Below, in pieces: positions 5,508 to 6,509 of a DNA stretch of 6,509 nucleotides; the stretch's first letter is position 1; every line of letters begins with the position of its first letter. A program made the position numbers and the translations under genes. A model generated the notes under the pieces. That model did not search any database. It had not been told where the DNA came from and worked only from the letters and a program-made list of their open reading frames with translations. Source of the stretch: Betaproteobacteria bacterium UBA6904 (GTDB lineage: Bacteria > Pseudomonadota > Gammaproteobacteria > Burkholderiales > SG8-39); NCBI GenBank assembly GCA_002451175.1, contig DKBI01000105.1, forward strand, positions 1 through 6,509, written 5' to 3'.

Positions 5508-5900
5508 CTACAGGCGCGGTTCCGGCGGATGCGCGAAGGTCCTCTCGTGCACCGCCTGGCAGGCGATGCAGCGCAGCGCGAACAGGGTCGCGCTGAGTCG
5601 CGCGGCGGCGATATCGACCCCGCAGTCCGTGCAGACGCCGTAGGTGCCCTCGCCGAGGCGCGCCAGCGCCGCCTCGAGCTCGCGCGCCTCGTTCAGGTCG
5701 CGCGAGATCTCCGCCTTGTCCATGTCGGCCAGGAGGTGCGCGACGGATTCATCCGCGGGGTCGGTGACCGGCCCCGCGATCTCGCCGTAGGACTCATCCC
5801 GCGCCCGCGCCACGTCGCCGTGGATCTCCTCGCCCAGCGCCGCGAGCCGTGCGCGAATCTTGCGTTCGTATTGCCGCAGCTGTGTCCGGTTCAGGCCCAT
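5508..5900 (-). CDS. TraR/DksA-family zinc-finger protein
   Basis: A 130-residue member of the DksA/TraR family, which binds the RNA polymerase secondary channel and adjusts promoter activity, often with ppGpp. The N-terminal part (about 5-85) is charged and helical, fitting the coiled coil. Its tip carries DPADES (47-52), aligning with DPVDRA in E. coli DksA: both key aspartates (Asp47, Asp50) are kept, but the alanine after them is serine (Ser52). The C4 zinc finger is complete: Cys90 and Cys93, then after 17 residues Cys111 and Cys114. The protein is somewhat shorter than E. coli DksA (151 residues) and may be an accessory paralogue, not the main DksA. The start at 5900 has GGAG 6 bases upstream on the minus strand (5910-5907). 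It lies 18 bases after the SAH hydrolase stop and 20 before the GTPase start, so co-expression with both is likely. Confidence 0.9.
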   Translation of the reverse strand: MGLNRTQLRQYERKIRARLAALGEEIHGDVARARDESYGEIAGPVTDPADESVAHLLADMDKAEISRDLNEARELEAALARLGEGTYGVCTDCGVDIAAARLSATLFALRCIACQAVHERTFAHPPEPRL

Positions 5901-5918
5901 GTGCTTCTCCGGTTGGGT

Positions 5919-6509
5919 TCAGGTTCCCTCTCGCCAGGAGGCGAGATAGGCGTGCTGTTCGTCGCTCAGCCGGTCGATCGCCACGCCCATGGCGGCGAGC
6001 TTCAGCCGCGCAACCTCGGCGTCGATCGCCGGGGGCACGTCGTGCACCGCCGGCGCAAGGCGGCCGTTCCGGCGCAGGAAATGCTCCGCGCACAGCGCCT
6101 GGTTGCTGAAGCTCAGGTCCATGACCGACGACGGGTGCCCTTCCGCCGCCGCCAGGTTCACCAGCCGACCCTCGGCCAGCAGTCGCAGACAGCGGCCGTC
6201 GCGCAGGTGGAATTCCTCCACGTGCGCGCGAGGCCTCGACCGCGTCACGGCCCGCTGCGCGAGCGCGGCGACGTTCACCTCGACGTTGAAGTGCCCCGCG
6301 TTCGCCAGCACGCAGCCGTCCTTCATCACCGCGTAGTGCGCCTCGCCGACGACGTCCTTGTCACCGGTTGCCGTGACGATGAAGTCCGACACGCGCGCCG
6401 CATCGAGCAGCGGCATCACGCGGTAGCCGTCCATCACCGCTTCGAGCGCCCGCAGGGCGTCCACTTCGGTCACCACGACCTGCGCGCCGAGGCCGCGCGC
6501 CCGCATCGC
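5919..6509 (-). CDS. ahcY: S-adenosylhomocysteine hydrolase, C-terminal part (partial)
   Basis: The last 196 residues of adenosylhomocysteinase; the 5' half lies beyond the window. The enzyme reversibly splits S-adenosylhomocysteine into adenosine and homocysteine using bound NAD, and so keeps methylation reactions running. Numbered from the first visible Met, the piece has VVVTEVD (10-16), with the acidic residue that binds NAD ribose, DGYRVMPLLDAA (26-37), TATGDKDVV (45-53) on the NAD side, NAGHFNVEV (69-77), and LLAEGRLVNLAAAEGHP (109-125) with the active-site GHP. MDLSF at 129-133 and the end YLASWREGT are typical of the shorter archaeal/Thermotoga-type enzymes. The classical enzymes continue to a C-terminal tail ending in HYRY, absent here. 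It is the first visible gene of the leftward run, 18 bases before the TraR/DksA-like start. Its own start and promoter are not visible. Confidence 0.93.
   Translation of the reverse strand, partial: AMRARGLGAQVVVTEVDALRALEAVMDGYRVMPLLDAARVSDFIVTATGDKDVVGEAHYAVMKDGCVLANAGHFNVEVNVAALAQRAVTRSRPRAHVEEFHLRDGRCLRLLAEGRLVNLAAAEGHPSSVMDLSFSNQALCAEHFLRRNGRLAPAVHDVPPAIDAEVARLKLAAMGVAIDRLSDEQHAYLASWREGT

Noticed and set aside
4390..5643. Long open frame on the plus strand (417 codons) opposite the GTPase gene
   Set aside because: It is antisense to a gene with a clear P-loop and family signature; the translation is Arg-rich and resembles nothing.

Overview
The window is GC-rich, densely coded bacterial DNA. 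Codon use, the tRNA-Asn sequence and the gene types suggest a betaproteobacterium or a close relative; this is an inference from style, not a phylogenetic result. It has three parts: (1) the 3' part of a tRNA-Asn, a 392-base non-coding leader with several possible control sites, and a large outer-membrane decahaem cytochrome of the OmcA/MtrC type, closed by a clear intrinsic terminator; (2) a small rightward pair encoding an 81-residue four-cysteine protein and a stand-alone CBS-domain pair; (3) a leftward run of three tightly spaced genes: S-adenosylhomocysteine hydrolase (5' end outside the window), a TraR/DksA-type zinc-finger protein, and a P-loop GTPase of the cyclic 2,3-diphosphoglycerate synthetase-like family (COG2403-type).

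The cytochrome is the most informative gene. It has a lipoprotein signal peptide, a glycine/proline-rich tether, ten CXXCH haem motifs in two groups of five, and a beta-rich domain before each group. This is the four-domain plan of the surface cytochromes that pass electrons to extracellular metals or other acceptors. A near-consensus FNR box lies about 180 bases upstream of its start, which fits induction under low oxygen. No MtrA-like or MtrB-like partner is in the window, so the route across the outer membrane is not shown here.

The rightward CBS gene and the leftward GTPase gene converge with 3 bases between their stop codons. An interrupted inverted repeat spans both stops. The three leftward genes have gaps of 18 and 20 bases and are probably co-transcribed from a promoter beyond position 6509. 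This set (a short-type SAH hydrolase, a DksA-like factor and an unassigned BioD-like GTPase) is the least explained part of the window. There is no CRISPR array, insertion sequence or phage gene.
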